Assembly: GCF_001039355.2 (NCBI RefSeq)
Contig: NW_019775609.1
Span: 231,369 to 295,368 of the forward strand
Direction of reading: 5' to 3'
Origin: Lingula anatina
Taxonomy: Eukaryota; Brachiopoda; Lingulata; Lingulida; Lingulidae
Length of the DNA stretch: 64,000 nt
This document shows, piece after piece, positions 1 through 12,943 of this stretch (position 1 is the stretch's first letter; every line of letters starts with the position of its first letter). The notes beneath the pieces are model-generated. The model had not been told where the DNA came from. It did no database searches and saw only the letters and a list, made by a program, of their open reading frames with translations. The translations under genes and the position numbers were made by a program.

Positions 1-601
1 GCACCCGAAAGTGCACAAACTTTTTTTCCTCGTCAACATGTCTGTCATGGGCAGCCTACACTATATCTTCCCTGCAGTACTGACAAAATCAAGACAAAAA
101 TTATTGCATGATGCTATCTAACACCCCTGGGAATGGCTACAATCAATTCCAATTTCCTCTTAGTTCTTAAATATCCATGATGTTATCTCAAACCGAGTTA
201 ATTCTTTTTCTTTTTTCCTTTTATATTTTGAGATGACAAAAACGAACGAGATTATCAAGGGATTTTTTGATTATGTCATTCAACCAGGGACATTTTTTTC
301 AATTATGAGCTATAATTTTATTTTCAATGGTAATTTGTCATAACAAAGACACTCAATGCTTTTTTCTTAGAACAGGGTCCAACTGGAAAGAGGAAACAAA
401 CTCAGCTTTCAAGTGACAGCAGTAAAAAAAAACAACAAAAAATACATAAATAATTTAAAAATAAAAATAAAAGCAGAAATTATCTGTGGATTTAGCCATC
501 TATGGCCCTTAACACAGTGACTAGATCTCCTGTTATCACTCCAGTTTGAGAGACTGACAATTTTATAGCCTGGCCAGGAGATAAAACTTAAGAGCTACCA
601 G

Positions 602-710
602 TAACCTTAACATAGCTCCGTATCCATACAACAACCCATCTCGCACAGCAGACATCTACGCTAGTTGGAACCAAACACTTGCCAACCTTGTGGAAGTGCA
701 GGTGTACCAG
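602..710 (+). other. Exon-like open stretch of 36 codons, unassigned
   Basis: An AG at 600-601 is followed by 36 open codons ending in CAG directly before a GTAAAA donor-like sequence at 711. The translation contains DIYASWNQTLANLVEVQVYQ and has protein-like composition, unlike the AT-rich surroundings. The opposite strand is also open here, there is no polypyrimidine tract worth the name, and no partner exon was found. It could be an exon of a plus-strand gene nested in or left of the window, a processed fragment, or chance. Confidence 0.2.
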
Positions 711-850
711 GTAAAATTGGATCCAAAAGGGGGGGGGGGGGTAGGGGGGGGGGGGGCAAGAATAGAACAGAGCCTGTACCCATGATCCTCAACCAGGGCC
801 TATTCCATAAAATATCTAATTAAAAAGTTCTAAATGAAAGCCTTAGAGCA

Positions 851-1095
851 CATTCAGAACAAGGTGATCTGTGGACCAAATATGGCTGATCCACTTAAAA
901 GTGATGCCACTAATCCTCTGATGATCTTCCCTTCTCCACAAATACCGTCGCTGCAGGGGTCTAGCAATTAAAACTCTGAGCTGAAATTCAATCCATTTAA
1001 TGATGCATATGCAGACCATCAGGGGATTAAGGCCGCTTGCTTTTTAGTGGGATTGGCCATATTTAGTTGGCGGATCAGTTAGTCTGCCGATCATC
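851..1095. mobile_element. MITE-like inverted repeat, family with CATTCAGAACA ends, copy 1 (decayed)
   Basis: The left arm reads CATTCAGAACA, then a GGACCAAATATGGC block and CCACTTAAAA. The right arm holds the complementary TTTTTAGTGGG, GGCCATATTT and GCGGATCAGTTAGTCTG blocks. The same arms occur at 46514-46692 and 60290-60430 in unrelated sequence, which is what shows it is a dispersed element. The outer right end is lost in this copy. There is no coding capacity, so it would be non-autonomous. Confidence 0.5.
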
Positions 1096-1289
1096 TTTTT
1101 CATTTGACATCAGTGAAAGCCAAACTTTAGCACACCTGAATAAGACCTTGTGATAAGACAGAAATATAATAGAGTGAGCTACATTTAAAACAAAACTATT
1201 TTGTGTGACAAAATATCTGTCACTGCTGACAGTGTTTTTCGATCTGATAGTGATACGCCCATGTTGTGACAAAGTCTCCAATACTGTCG

Positions 1290-1925
1290 CATGTGCTTGT
1301 ATTAGAAAATAATGCGATTTGTATTGACTATGTTTTATGACTTGATTGTTACACATGATTAAGTCTCAATTATCTAGAACATATGTTACTACAAGAAGAT
1401 TGAATTAAGTTAACATCACTTCAGTGGACAATTACACATGATTAACACGTAGAATATTGCCACATATTTTTGTATCTCAAAAAAAGTCATTTCTGTTTGA
1501 CAATGTTTTAGATATTACAGACATATCTCATTTATCTCTATTTATCATTTGTCGTACGGTATGCTTGTATCACAAAAAAGGATTTCAAATTCTACTGCAA
1601 GAACTTATTTATACTATACAAATACTTATTTATATTTATTCAACAGAGTCTATTATCTCCTATCACACACGCTTGTATCACAAAAAAATTTCATTTCTAC
1701 TAAAAAATTTTAACGATGTTACAGATAAGCAAAATCAAGTCTTATATCTTGTCACATATGCTTGTATCTCAAAAAATGTCATTTTTATTGACAGTATTTT
1801 ACGAGTTGATATTTAAGTGTACATAAGTTTTTTCCTGGTCTAAATCATCTTTCATACATGTTTGTATCATTATAAAAATGACCTTTCTATTGACAGTATT
1901 TTACGAGTTGATAGTTAAACGTATA
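1290..1925. repeat. Degenerate tandem repeat, about 100-bp unit
   Basis: The block CTTGTATCACAAAAAA, or a close variant, recurs near 1299, 1468, 1565, 1672, 1760 and 1861, usually followed by TTTCATTT and a TGACAGTATTTTACGA-like tail. Spacing is about 88-107 bp except for the first, which looks like a double interval. The open frame across 1457-1816 is a by-product of this low-complexity repeat and is not a gene. Confidence 0.5.
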
Positions 1926-4299
1926 GAAGATGTTCCCGGGTCCCCGAATCACCTGTCGCGTCTCGTCTGATGCCAATCAGTATATGACTAAGTAGGAAAT
2001 TAGAAAGCGCCAACTTTTAATCAGTTTTCGCAGAAACATCTGTTGTGTCAAAACTCTGAGATCTCCCAGAAGACGCTACATTAACAAGAGATATTAAGGG
2101 CCATTACACGAGATTTTGTCCGTCTTTAACCTTTCATTTTTTCCTTTTGCGTAGCCTGCACGGATGCAGCAAAAGCAATTAACATTTTCTTAATACTATG
2201 CAAATCCTTTTTCTTCACATACAGCATGTTAACTGACAAGAAGATTGATCAGCTCACTTTGATTTCTTCCCTCCATGCAGGCAAATTCACATTTTATGAA
2301 TGATTTTTGAGTTGTGTATGTGTGTGTGTGCGCGCGCTGGCGCCTGCATGCATTTTTTTTTTCATTTTTTGAGTCACACTCTTTTGCTTACTTGTACCAT
2401 TTTTTTAATCAGTAGTAAGCTAGCATCAAGAGGTGAGAAGCAATCCATTTAATTTGAATGGTTCTAACAAAGAATAATGCTATGGTAGCTGGGGGCTACT
2501 CTCTTTCACAAGTTCCAGTTTACCTATCAAAATTGATCCCATAAACTAACCAAAGGAGCTCTGATTAGGTGATTCTCCCACATAACAACCAGGTTAATTC
2601 ATAATCAATCTTGCAGACTGGATAGTAGAAAAAACCGCACTGCTACATTTGCCAAAGATGCATTGAATTTCCTAACATACACATAATCATGATATTGTTA
2701 CTGATCAGATTTTATCAGAAATACTTATCAGGCATGAGATTTGGTTTTGATAAAAAAGTCTGAAAGATTTTTCGAAGAAAAATCTTAACGCACACGTAAC
2801 CGAGCGACAAGTCGACAACTCAAAACATGAAAATTTTCAAATGCAAGTTCAATGTCTTCATACGACATACACACAACCGATCTAGTAAAACAACCTACCC
2901 GAATTTATTCTTAATCCCTTTATCGATTTCTCTGACTCTATCGTCGTTTACACCAGCCTGAAGTAGCTTCATTTTCCAAAACGCAAAAGCGACACACGAT
3001 ACCACATGGAAAAAACCGCGCAGCGCTATATGAACAGGATACAGGCCGTTTTACGGTAATTGCATTCAATGACTGTATAAATGTCGTATAGATGTCGCAA
3101 AAGTTTCCTCCTTGATAACAGTGCGTCCCAGAATCGATATATATGTACAGTTGGTAACGTTTTTCGGCAAGGTCAAAATTGAAAACATGCGAGTGCCGAT
3201 GAGTGAAGGGTCTTGCCGGGGAAGGAAGGGTNAAAAGACGGAAAAATCTCATGCCTGACTTATGCTAAGAAAACTGAAGATCATTTATAATTTGTTAATC
3301 TACAGGATTGGACCTTTTGAAAAAGCTCATTTTCTTCTACCAACACCTGAAAATTTTAGAGACATCACCTTATCTCTATGGTAACCCATGTCAAAGAAAT
3401 TACAGAGATGAAAGTAAACCTTTAAAAAAATCTGGTCAATGCAAGTATGCAAGTGCAGAAGATTTGTAGCTCTATAAAGGGGGGGGGGGGGGGGGTCCAG
3501 ATGACATAATAAAACCTAAATAATTGTATTTTTCCAGCTGAATCTGGAAGACTATCATCTGTAAAAATTAACAGTAACGTGTTGATATTATTGAAGAAAT
3601 TAAATAAGTAGACTGACAACATCAATCAAAAATGAGACAAAAAAAAAGTACTGTCTGTGATACAATCAAACAACAAACCATGAAAAATAACTTGATGCGC
3701 TATTCCAAAAAGGCTTTTACTGTTATTAGATTGTTTCACACAGCGAGAAGTCATTTACCTCAGCTAGTGTGTCAAAGGATGCAAAGGCTGTACAACACTA
3801 ACATATGATGCTGTATCAGCCAGGCACGAAGCCACTGTATTTATAACTCGAGGTCTACCATCTCTTTCAGAAATGAAAATATCATAGGTCTTGGGAGAAT
3901 TCTTAAAGTACCAATGGATGGTTAAGGTGCACATTTCTCTTTACACCCAAATACCCTGATTTTTAGACAAATCCATTGACTTTCATTCACATTCTTTTCT
4001 TCTTTTATTAATTCATTTATTTTTCTAATTATTTTATTGTTAAGTGCTTATTTTTGACTGGAGTGGAGATTTGGGACTTGTCCTTTGAAAAAAATCTGAG
4101 GTAAAACATCTCCAATTTGTCTTCTTTTGAATTGCATCCCTTGGGGGCAGCCATATCAGTTAAATATGTCAGCTTCTGTCCATATTGTAAATGATGTGCA
4201 GGTCTCATTTGCCTCTGCCCACCCTGAGTATCACTGGCCCTCTGTACCTTCAGTCTGCCATTTCCAGTTATATGCTGAGAGTAAAGAGGAGAGTTTTCA

Positions 4300-4640
4300 G
4301 AAACCTCTGAATACTCAGGGTGCTACTGAAAACATCACAGATAGTAGAAAGGAGTTTCAAATAACCTTTCAAATTCAGGGTATTACTGGAAATAGCAAAG
4401 GCGCACTGACAGAGATGAGGCGAGATGAAATTCCCTTGTCCTGTGAAACTCTGGGTGTTACTGGAAATGGCAAAAGCATGCTGATAGTAGAGAGTTTCAA
4501 ATACCCCTCGAAATTCAGGGCGTTACTGGAAATATTACAGGCATGCTGACAGTAGAGAGATGAGGTGAATTTCAGGGTGTGACAAGAAATGGCAAAGGTG
4601 CACTAGCTGACAGAGGTGAGACGAGATGATTTTCCAGGGT
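4300..4640. repeat. Degenerate minisatellite, roughly 65-70-bp unit
   Basis: Blocks of the type TCAGGGTATTACTGGAAAT followed by AGCAAAGGCGCACTGACAGA and a GAGATGAGG/TTTCAAAT segment recur about five times with substitutions. The 140-codon open frame over 4127-4549 follows the repeat and has no features of a known protein. Confidence 0.45.
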
Positions 4641-5164
4641 TCTGTGAAACTAAAGATGTCGTCTCCACTGTACCAGACACATCAAGCCAGTACCAGACAT
4701 ACTGAAATGACTCCTATTGCCATAACATTTCATACACCAATCAATCATATAATATACACTAAATCATTCATCTTGGTGAGAGAAAGTAGAATCTTTAAGA
4801 CTCAGTCTGCCTTCTTTATCAGTCACTTTATGCTCAATTCCACACAAATTGAACTGACATCTGGCCACACTTAAAAAATTAAAATCCTTAGCTGACATAA
4901 CACAAAAAGTCAAAACTCTTAACATATTTAAAATTGGCAATTGAATGGCTGCAGTCTAAATTTATGCTGGAGAAATGCTTCCAAAAAAAAAAGGGCAGAA
5001 TGCTTTTGTCTGACTTTCTTTATCAGTCCCTTATGCCAGATTTCACCCAAGTTGGCCTGACACCTGTTAATCACCAGATGAGCAGATAGATTTCTGAGAA
5101 GACGACCCAAGTCGATGACAGTGCCTGGGATCATAGCCCAAGCCCCGGACTGATACGAGCTGAC

Positions 5165-5430
5165 CTCACGTGGAAGAATCAGACAATCAGTTGGCAGAGT
5201 GCACGAAGACAGACAGTGGTGAGAAGGGGAATGAAACTAAGTCATGTTTACATTGAAGCTAGGTCGACTCTTCTTGGTTTATGCAATGACAGCAAGTAAA
5301 ATAGTGGCCAAGACATCACTGACCTGTTTTGGGGATCAGCTGGCAAAGAGCATGAAGAGGAGACAGTAATCATAGTGATAGGTGTTAAGATGTGTTTATA
5401 CTGAAGTTAGGTAGAACTTTCTTAGTATTA
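5165..5430. repeat. Diverged two-copy tandem duplication
   Basis: A segment with CAGTTGGCAGAGTGCACGAAG, the GTTTACATTGAAGCTAGGT block and a following CTTCTTGG is repeated about 150 bp downstream as CAGCTGGCAAAGAGCATGAAG, GTTTATACTGAAGTTAGGT and CTTTCTTAG. It is old (roughly three quarters identical by eye) and non-coding. Confidence 0.4.
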
Positions 5431-5947
5431 GTATAATCCGTGTGTGCATGTGCATATACATGCGCACAATAGTTGCAAGGGTCAAAAATCTGCTGACAGA
5501 AATTATTTAACCAAAAATATACTGGAGACATTCAAGTAATTATAATTCAATTCCTGGAAAGCAAATAATAAATATACATATGAATAAATATATTCTGAAT
5601 GCATGAAAAAAATGTACATACTAATGGAGGGAAAAGGTACGAGTGAAAAATTAAATGAAAAAACAAATGTGGGAATGATTCAACTACAAAAGCACTCTGA
5701 GACAGCGGATCTCCACCAAGGCAGCAAATTGATATTATTATTATTAATTTTATTATCAATTCATGGATCACCAACGAAATGTAACCGATTCTGAGTTAGC
5801 CAATTTCTGCCCTTTTCAAGAGTTTTGTCAGTATTTGTTGAATATTTTCTGAGTTATGCTGTGAACTTACAAACCATTAAAGGCAAAAACAAACTTCCTT
5901 GGTGAAGATAAACAACAAACAAACAAACAAACAAACAAACAGCCTAC

Positions 5948-6610
5948 CCGTGATGAGGAGTTCCTCAGCTTGTCCAGGTAGTCAAAGATCTGCTCTGGGA
6001 CAATTCTGCCCACCACATGGATGGTGTCTGGGAGATCCTGGGAAATACAAAGATTATATTACTCTGGGACAATTCTGCCCACCACATGGATGGTGTCTGG
6101 GAGATCCTGGGAAATACAAAGATTATTTTACATCAGGGTATTGATCGAACTTCATGTGGGCTCTGCCTGAATGCAATCACATTTATTTAAAAGATTAAAA
6201 CGCCAGATTAACAAAGTGATCTTTTTTATCTTCATATCCTACAAAGAAACATGACTTTCAGATATCTTATGCAAACAAATAAATGAAAAAAAAATCAAAT
6301 TAATTTATTGATAAATGAATGAAAGAATGAATGCATATATTGATGAACAAATGTATCAATAAATGAACACTTACATTATTGAGAAAGTCGGTAGGGCCAG
6401 ACACTTTGTACGCCACAGTGAAGAACTTTGGTAGATCAGGATGGAAGACAAACCCCTTCCAGACAGAGTTCTCTTTCTGTCTGCTGGCTGGCTTGTCCAG
6501 GCCTGCCTGTAACGCTGAGTCTGGGGATCTGAAACACAAGTAATGATGGTAATGTTATATATGTGATTTTAATGGGAAAATCTGCAAACCCACCTATACA
6601 AGCTAGCTAG

Positions 6611-6646
<36 letters not shown>

Positions 6647-6669
6647 GACACACACACACACACACAAAG

Positions 6670-6744
<75 letters not shown>

Positions 6745-9700
6745 TGCTCATTCATTAATTTCCTCACACTCACTGGCAAATGCATCACCATCAAATCACA
6801 CAACACGCATATGCTCTCGCATGCACTATTTCATTCATGTAATCCTTCATTCAAGCATTCACTCTCACCCTTGTCATCACCAAAGTACGTACTGTATTGA
6901 ACTAGAACTAGAATCAGCTGGGGGTGACTTCACTTCTTCCTTCGCCACAGACACAGGTGGCTTCTCCTCAGGTTTAGGAACAGAAGGAGGCTCCCTGACT
7001 TCCGTAGCAACGTCAGTGGATGCCATGGCTACCTCACTTTTTGGTAAGTAAGGCAGGTCCTCTTTTTCCACCTGTTAATAAAACATTATTATTTGTGTTT
7101 CAGCAGTGAAACTTTTTTCCTCATTTAACTTAGAAAAAAAAAAAAGCTGTAAATTATTTATCATCTTTTTAATTTAAATTCAATATTAGTACTCCTCATA
7201 GATGCTAAGCCTTTTAATTTTATTTTTCAACTTGAAAATAAAAATTCAAAGTGTTGCTTTTTCACTGAAACTTTTTTCTTATCATTAGCAAAAAATTACT
7301 GTGCAAAACTCTACCTGATAGTTTTAATTTTAAAAAAATTGTTCCATAACTTAATTTCTGGATTAGGAAAAAAATATGCCAAAAACTATGTTTGCAAAAT
7401 TGAGCAAATTCAGACTTACCTCAAATACCCATGATTTACATTTTTACAAATAATATATTTATATTTATTACTATTTATATTATTGAAAATATATTTACAT
7501 ATAATACAATCACCCCATCCTTTAAATACTGACCTTTTCCTCTTTTTCCTTCACTCCTTCAATCCGTACCATTTTGGCAATCTTGGGCTTCTTGGCAGGG
7601 GGTGGAGTCTCTTCGCTGGGCGGCTTGATCTTCCCAGTACAAATCTTGCAGTTAAGGTCAAACAGATGGGTCTTGTGTTTGTCAGTGGTGTCTGTGATCA
7701 GAGATCCCAGGAGATCAGAGGCAGGCCAGGAGGGGGTGTGCTTCTCTGGCTTCACCTGGGGAACAGAAGTATGTAATATGTGTTTAAGACATGAGACGAT
7801 TTAATATTTTATCAAAGATTTGAGAAAGAGAGAGAGAGAGAGAGAAAGCAGGCCAGGAGGGGGTGTGCTTCTCTGGCTTGACCTGGGGAACAGAAGTTAT
7901 GTAATATGTGTAATGCATGTTTAAAGTTTGAGACTTAATAAAACAGTTCATCAAAGAATGTGAAAGGAGATAAAGAGGGAGAGGGAGAAAATGAGAGAGA
8001 GAGAGAGGCAGACAAGGAGGGGGCATGTTTCTCTGGTCCGTCTTGGGGAAACAGAAGAGAATTGATTTAATATTTCATCAAAGATTAAGACCATATGAAA
8101 AAACAACCACAATGAAGACTGAAAATCCTCATATCAGGCATGATCCTGAAAACTTTCAACCATGACATAATCAGGTCTTTTGTTTTGTTCTTCTACTTTA
8201 AAATTCACTTGTGGTTTCAGCTGGTCTGTAATCATGTCAAAGTTCTTCATTGATCTTTTTATCTATATTTTGCATTTAAATAATAAATACCAGGTAAAAC
8301 AGAAAGCAGATGGGGCATCTTTATGTTATATAGACAAACTAGAGGAAAGAGGCTGAAATAAGGCACTGAGCCCTACCTCATCGGCAAGTATAGTCAAGTC
8401 CTCGCCCTCGTCGATGATCTCCTCCCCTTTGTGAGTTTTCTTGACAACATGGCTGCCACTGCTGGCTGCTTCCTTCTCCGACAGCTCTATCATCTCTAGG
8501 ATCTGAGGGATTCAAGAAAAGTTTTAACTATGAACTGTTACATCCCAATCACCTCTAGGACCTTCAGCATTATTTTGTTAAAGTATTTTGACAACAAAAA
8601 AAAAATACAAGATCACTGAATACAAGAAATGAAAATTGACTTATAATATATCACTTTTGTAAAAGACTGAGGCATTTTTCAAAATCCATAAATTATTAGG
8701 CAATTTTAAAATACACAGCAAATAAAAATTTTCAAAAATATTTTCAGGTCATCATTGTTCATGTCAAAAATGCACATGTATCATAAATAATGCAAATATA
8801 TGGAACAAAACTTATTACGTTATTCAAACTGAAAATAAAGATGATATAACTCAATAAATTTGATAATCAATTTTCTTACGTGTTTATTTTCTCTTTCTCT
8901 CCATGTTGCTAACTCTTTACTGGCCATTTCTTCAGGAGACATCCTAACAAGTTTGTAAGGCTTAATGTGATTGGTTAAAATCTTACGGAAAAATCCCTGG
9001 AAAGAATAATAATACATTTTGTAGAATGCAATCATATTGTTTCTGATATTAAACAGTTTAAGATTACTCCATGATATTTCCATAACAGTTACCTTAAAAA
9101 ATAGAATTTTTTTTCAAAATAAATGACAAAGCATTAAATTCCTCTGTCAAATGAGATTTAGTTTAAGAAATGGTTATTAGAACCCAATAATCAAGATCTT
9201 TATTACCTCATTCTTTGGGTCCTTGATGTTGAAAAGGAGGCTCCTGAACTTGGCCTTGTATTTACTACTGACATCCCCATACAATCTAAACAACTCCGTT
9301 TCTATGGTGAGGGTCAACTTCTTGATCTCGTGATTGGTCATCACCATGTCATCTGAGTCATGGGCCCTGGAACATGGATAACAACTGAGGAACATTGCAT
9401 GGAAACTGAATAAACAATTTTTAGTAGCCCAGGTAGAGCTAATGAGTGGGTTTAGTATGACTATGATGATGTTGCATTATTTTCATGATGGCATTGGCTG
9501 ATCATATGTTGTACCTGAGGGCTTACCTGACACAGGTGTCATGTGACACCTGACACAACCTATGCTGTAATGTCCTGAATAGTGAAAACAAACCCCCTCC
9601 TCACCACTCCTTGTTTGTTCATGTACACTAAAGAAATGTATCAAGCACCTGAGAGTACAAATATACTTCATATAAAATAAAGTGATTTAAATATATTTTT

Positions 9701-10817
9701 CAACTAATTTAGTTAAATTACAGTCTGTTGAAGAATTATTGTTTCTGATTACTTTGTCCCTTTCAGTAATTATCTTTCTATTTTCTGAGATCCAGAAATG
9801 CACTCTAGTTTTTCATCTGCATTGGTCTGGTTACAAGATTCATGTCCATCAATACCAACCTCTTGCTCAGAGTATCCTTGAAGGCCTTTCTAACATAGAT
9901 TCTTATTGTTGGTGTTTACTTTATCCCTTTCAGTAATTATCTTTTTTTACCGAGGTCTAAGAATGCACCCTAAATTTTAATATGTATTGATCTGGTTACA
10001 AATGCACCCATACTAACCTCTTGCTCAGTGTATCCTTGAGGGCTTTTCTGACATTCATTCTTATTGGCATGGGGTCAGCCGCGGCCGTGGTGGACGTAGT
10101 GGACGTTGGCTCCTGCTTGGGCTGTGCGGAATCTTTGTGAGATTCTTTTCTTTCCCGCTGTCGCTCCTTCTGGTTCCTCTCCTTTTCTCTGTCCTTTCGC
10201 TCTTGTTCACGCTTTTCTCTTTCCTTGTCGCGTTCTTTCTCTACATAAATAAAAACAGGTTAAATTGTTTTGTTTTGTTTTTCTTAATGAAATAATAACA
10301 ATATAAATCTAATGATCCTTTCAGAAGTGTTTTTTTTTTCTTTAAAAGTAAAAGGTATGTGTACTACTATTAACACAATTTGGAAAGTAAGCTTGAATGT
10401 ATCAAACAGAAATCCACAAAAACTTTTTGAAACAATGAATAAATTCATATTTAAATCAATATGACAATCATTCAAAAAGAACTATAAATCTTCACAGGAT
10501 AACCACAAGAACTGTGACTTTTTTGTTTATTACTGTATGTTTGTTCTTTACTTTTTTCATTCACACATATATATATCTTCCACCACCCAAATCAAGCATT
10601 CTATCACTTCCACTTACTCTGGCTGTAGAACCTATTCACAGAGTGCATGTGTCCAGCCTGTTGTCCAGGACGCAGCACTTCAAATGTGGGATGTCTCTGC
10701 AGCCATTTCTCCAGGTTTTCTGTAGTTGGCGCTGTTGGTCCTGTAACAAGACGACCTGAGTGCCTCTCCAAGACGACAACTTTATCTGCCTGTTTACCCT
10801 TCTGTGAACGACACAAA

Positions 10818-10864
<47 letters not shown>

Positions 10865-12885
10865 ATGCTCTAAGTTCTCATCTGTCACTCAATTTTTTCT
10901 TAATTCTTGAATTGCAATCACCCAGTTTTTAAGTGTTGAAAAATGATCCTGTTACAATCCTTGAATTTTTACATGACAAAATAAAACAAACTTTTTTCTT
11001 GGGTCTGTTTTGCCTTCCTCTTATACCCTGTGCTAAATTCATGTTAACCTTGGTGTTCCTTGAAAGTATTTCAATCCATTAAAGTACACCATTTGTTACC
11101 TTGAACATTATTTTAGTCTTTGTAAAGCCGAAATTACTTCTCTGACTCAGACTTGAATTACAAGATATTTGGCAAATTTTGCCCCCTCCCCCCTTCTCTC
11201 ATATGCTGTGTCACAATATCTTTGAACACTGAAGCCTCTTAAAAAAAAAAAAAAAAAAAAGATCTTACCTCTGCCTTTGACTTAAACCCAGCCATCTTAG
11301 CCTTCTCCTTCTCCAGCAGCTGCAGGGACTCCTTGGCATGTTTGACAATACACCCTGGCTTACAGTAGACAGAACCCTCTCTAGCCCACTCCTCACACCC
11401 TGTACTAATACAGTGCTGTCTGGGGGGCTTGTCTTTATCCTTGGTGGGGCTCTTCTGGAAGTGGAGATTGGTAATGTATTTATCAGAGGAGAGGGAGTAA
11501 CAGCAATAGTAATGTGTATTTTGTGTGAAATCTTAATTAACATGTATCAGAAGGATCTAAATTGCTGATACTTGTGTTTACACACTTCCTTAAAATAATT
11601 ACCTTTACCTTGCATGTATTAGCAGAGTGTAAGAATGGATAGGGTTGTTGTCTGTGTTCGCAAGGGTTTCAATAAAATCAAAAGGGAGTTGTGGAACACC
11701 CCCAGTATTATATCAATTTGTAAATCATACTGCAATCAAATGTTATTTCTAGGCTCTGCTTTAAGAGATAAAAGTGGACTTTTGATATAATCTTGAAAAT
11801 ACAGGCACAGACAATTCACAGCTCTACATTAGGGCCCATGGGGCAGAAATACAACACACATATTAATATCAATTCCCAAATATCCAGAAAAAAATCCGGA
11901 AGACTTTCATTTCTATACCTTAAACACTTTGAACCTTTTCCTCTTCTTTTTTCCATCATCTTGATCTGGTCTTTTCTCCTTCTTTCTTATCTCCCCTAGT
12001 AACTTGGGTTTTCCCTCTCCAGATGTATCTCTGGAGACAGACGACTCCCTGCTAGCACTCTTAGATGCAGAAGATTTAGCCTAAAATAACCCAAACCACA
12101 TTGACATTTCTGCCAGCAACAGGTTCATAAGAGAGAGGTAAGTATTCAGGACAAATACAGGTGTTGACAATACTTTTATAGTTTGATGATTATTAGACAT
12201 TACTCACCAAGGCAGAAAATGGGATAATTTTTTTTTTTTAATAACTTTAAGTTACTTTTTATCATGCACAGAAAACATTTTACCTCACAGGCAGAAAATG
12301 GGCTTTACCTCCTTAAAAACAATTTCTTTTTTTCATCATTACACATTGAGAGGATGAAAAGCCTACTACAGAGACATAAGACATTGTGGTGAGATAATAG
12401 AAATGTATACCAGCTTTGGAATCTCATGAAGTTGAGATTGAAAATGTCAGTTATCTCTCACCTTTTCAGACTCAGAGTCTGACTCTTTTGTACTTTTCTT
12501 TTTATCCTCTGCATCTCTCTTCTTTTTGTCAGGACTGGTTTCCCTGTCAGACTTCTTGTTTTCTTTTGCTTCTTTCTTTTCCTTATCTGTTGTGAAGAAC
12601 AGAATAAAAAGCAAAAAAGTTATAGTAAGAACAAAGGTGAGATTTGGAGATGCACAAGTATTCAGTGGGAAGAAAGCTTTTTGCACCCAGAACAAGAGAT
12701 GGAGAGAGAGAAGGGGGATAAATCAAAACACTTCATAAAATCAGCTGTGGCAATGCATTTTCTAAAATTTATCAGACTTCAGATATAAACAATACAAAAG
12801 ATTATGCCAAAAAATTATACTACTGTTATATAAACACACTAAATTAGAACACTGCAGTTAAAGTTACAGGATCTGATAATTTACT

Positions 12886-12943
<58 letters not shown>

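Larger units (their letters stand above)
1..5947. other. Gene-poor left flank, probable long intron or 3' region of the DIDO1-like gene
   Basis: No exon chain can be built on either strand. The DIDO1-like gene to the right breaks off inside its SPOC domain at 5948, and I searched the minus strand here for the rest of that domain without success, so this is most likely intron, with the final exons beyond the left edge. Contents: two G-runs at about 730-756, a poly-G at about 3480-3496, degenerate repeats listed separately, a MITE-like palindrome, and one exon-like stretch at 602-710. A single N occurs at 3232. Confidence 0.5.

Noticed and set aside
4127-4549. 140-codon plus-strand open frame
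   Set aside because: Much of it lies in a degenerate minisatellite. There is no domain, no splice context, and its N-terminal part resembles nothing I know.
6569-6806. Minus-strand open frames rich in Leu-Ser and Arg-Glu
   Set aside because: They are translations of the CT/GA microsatellite.
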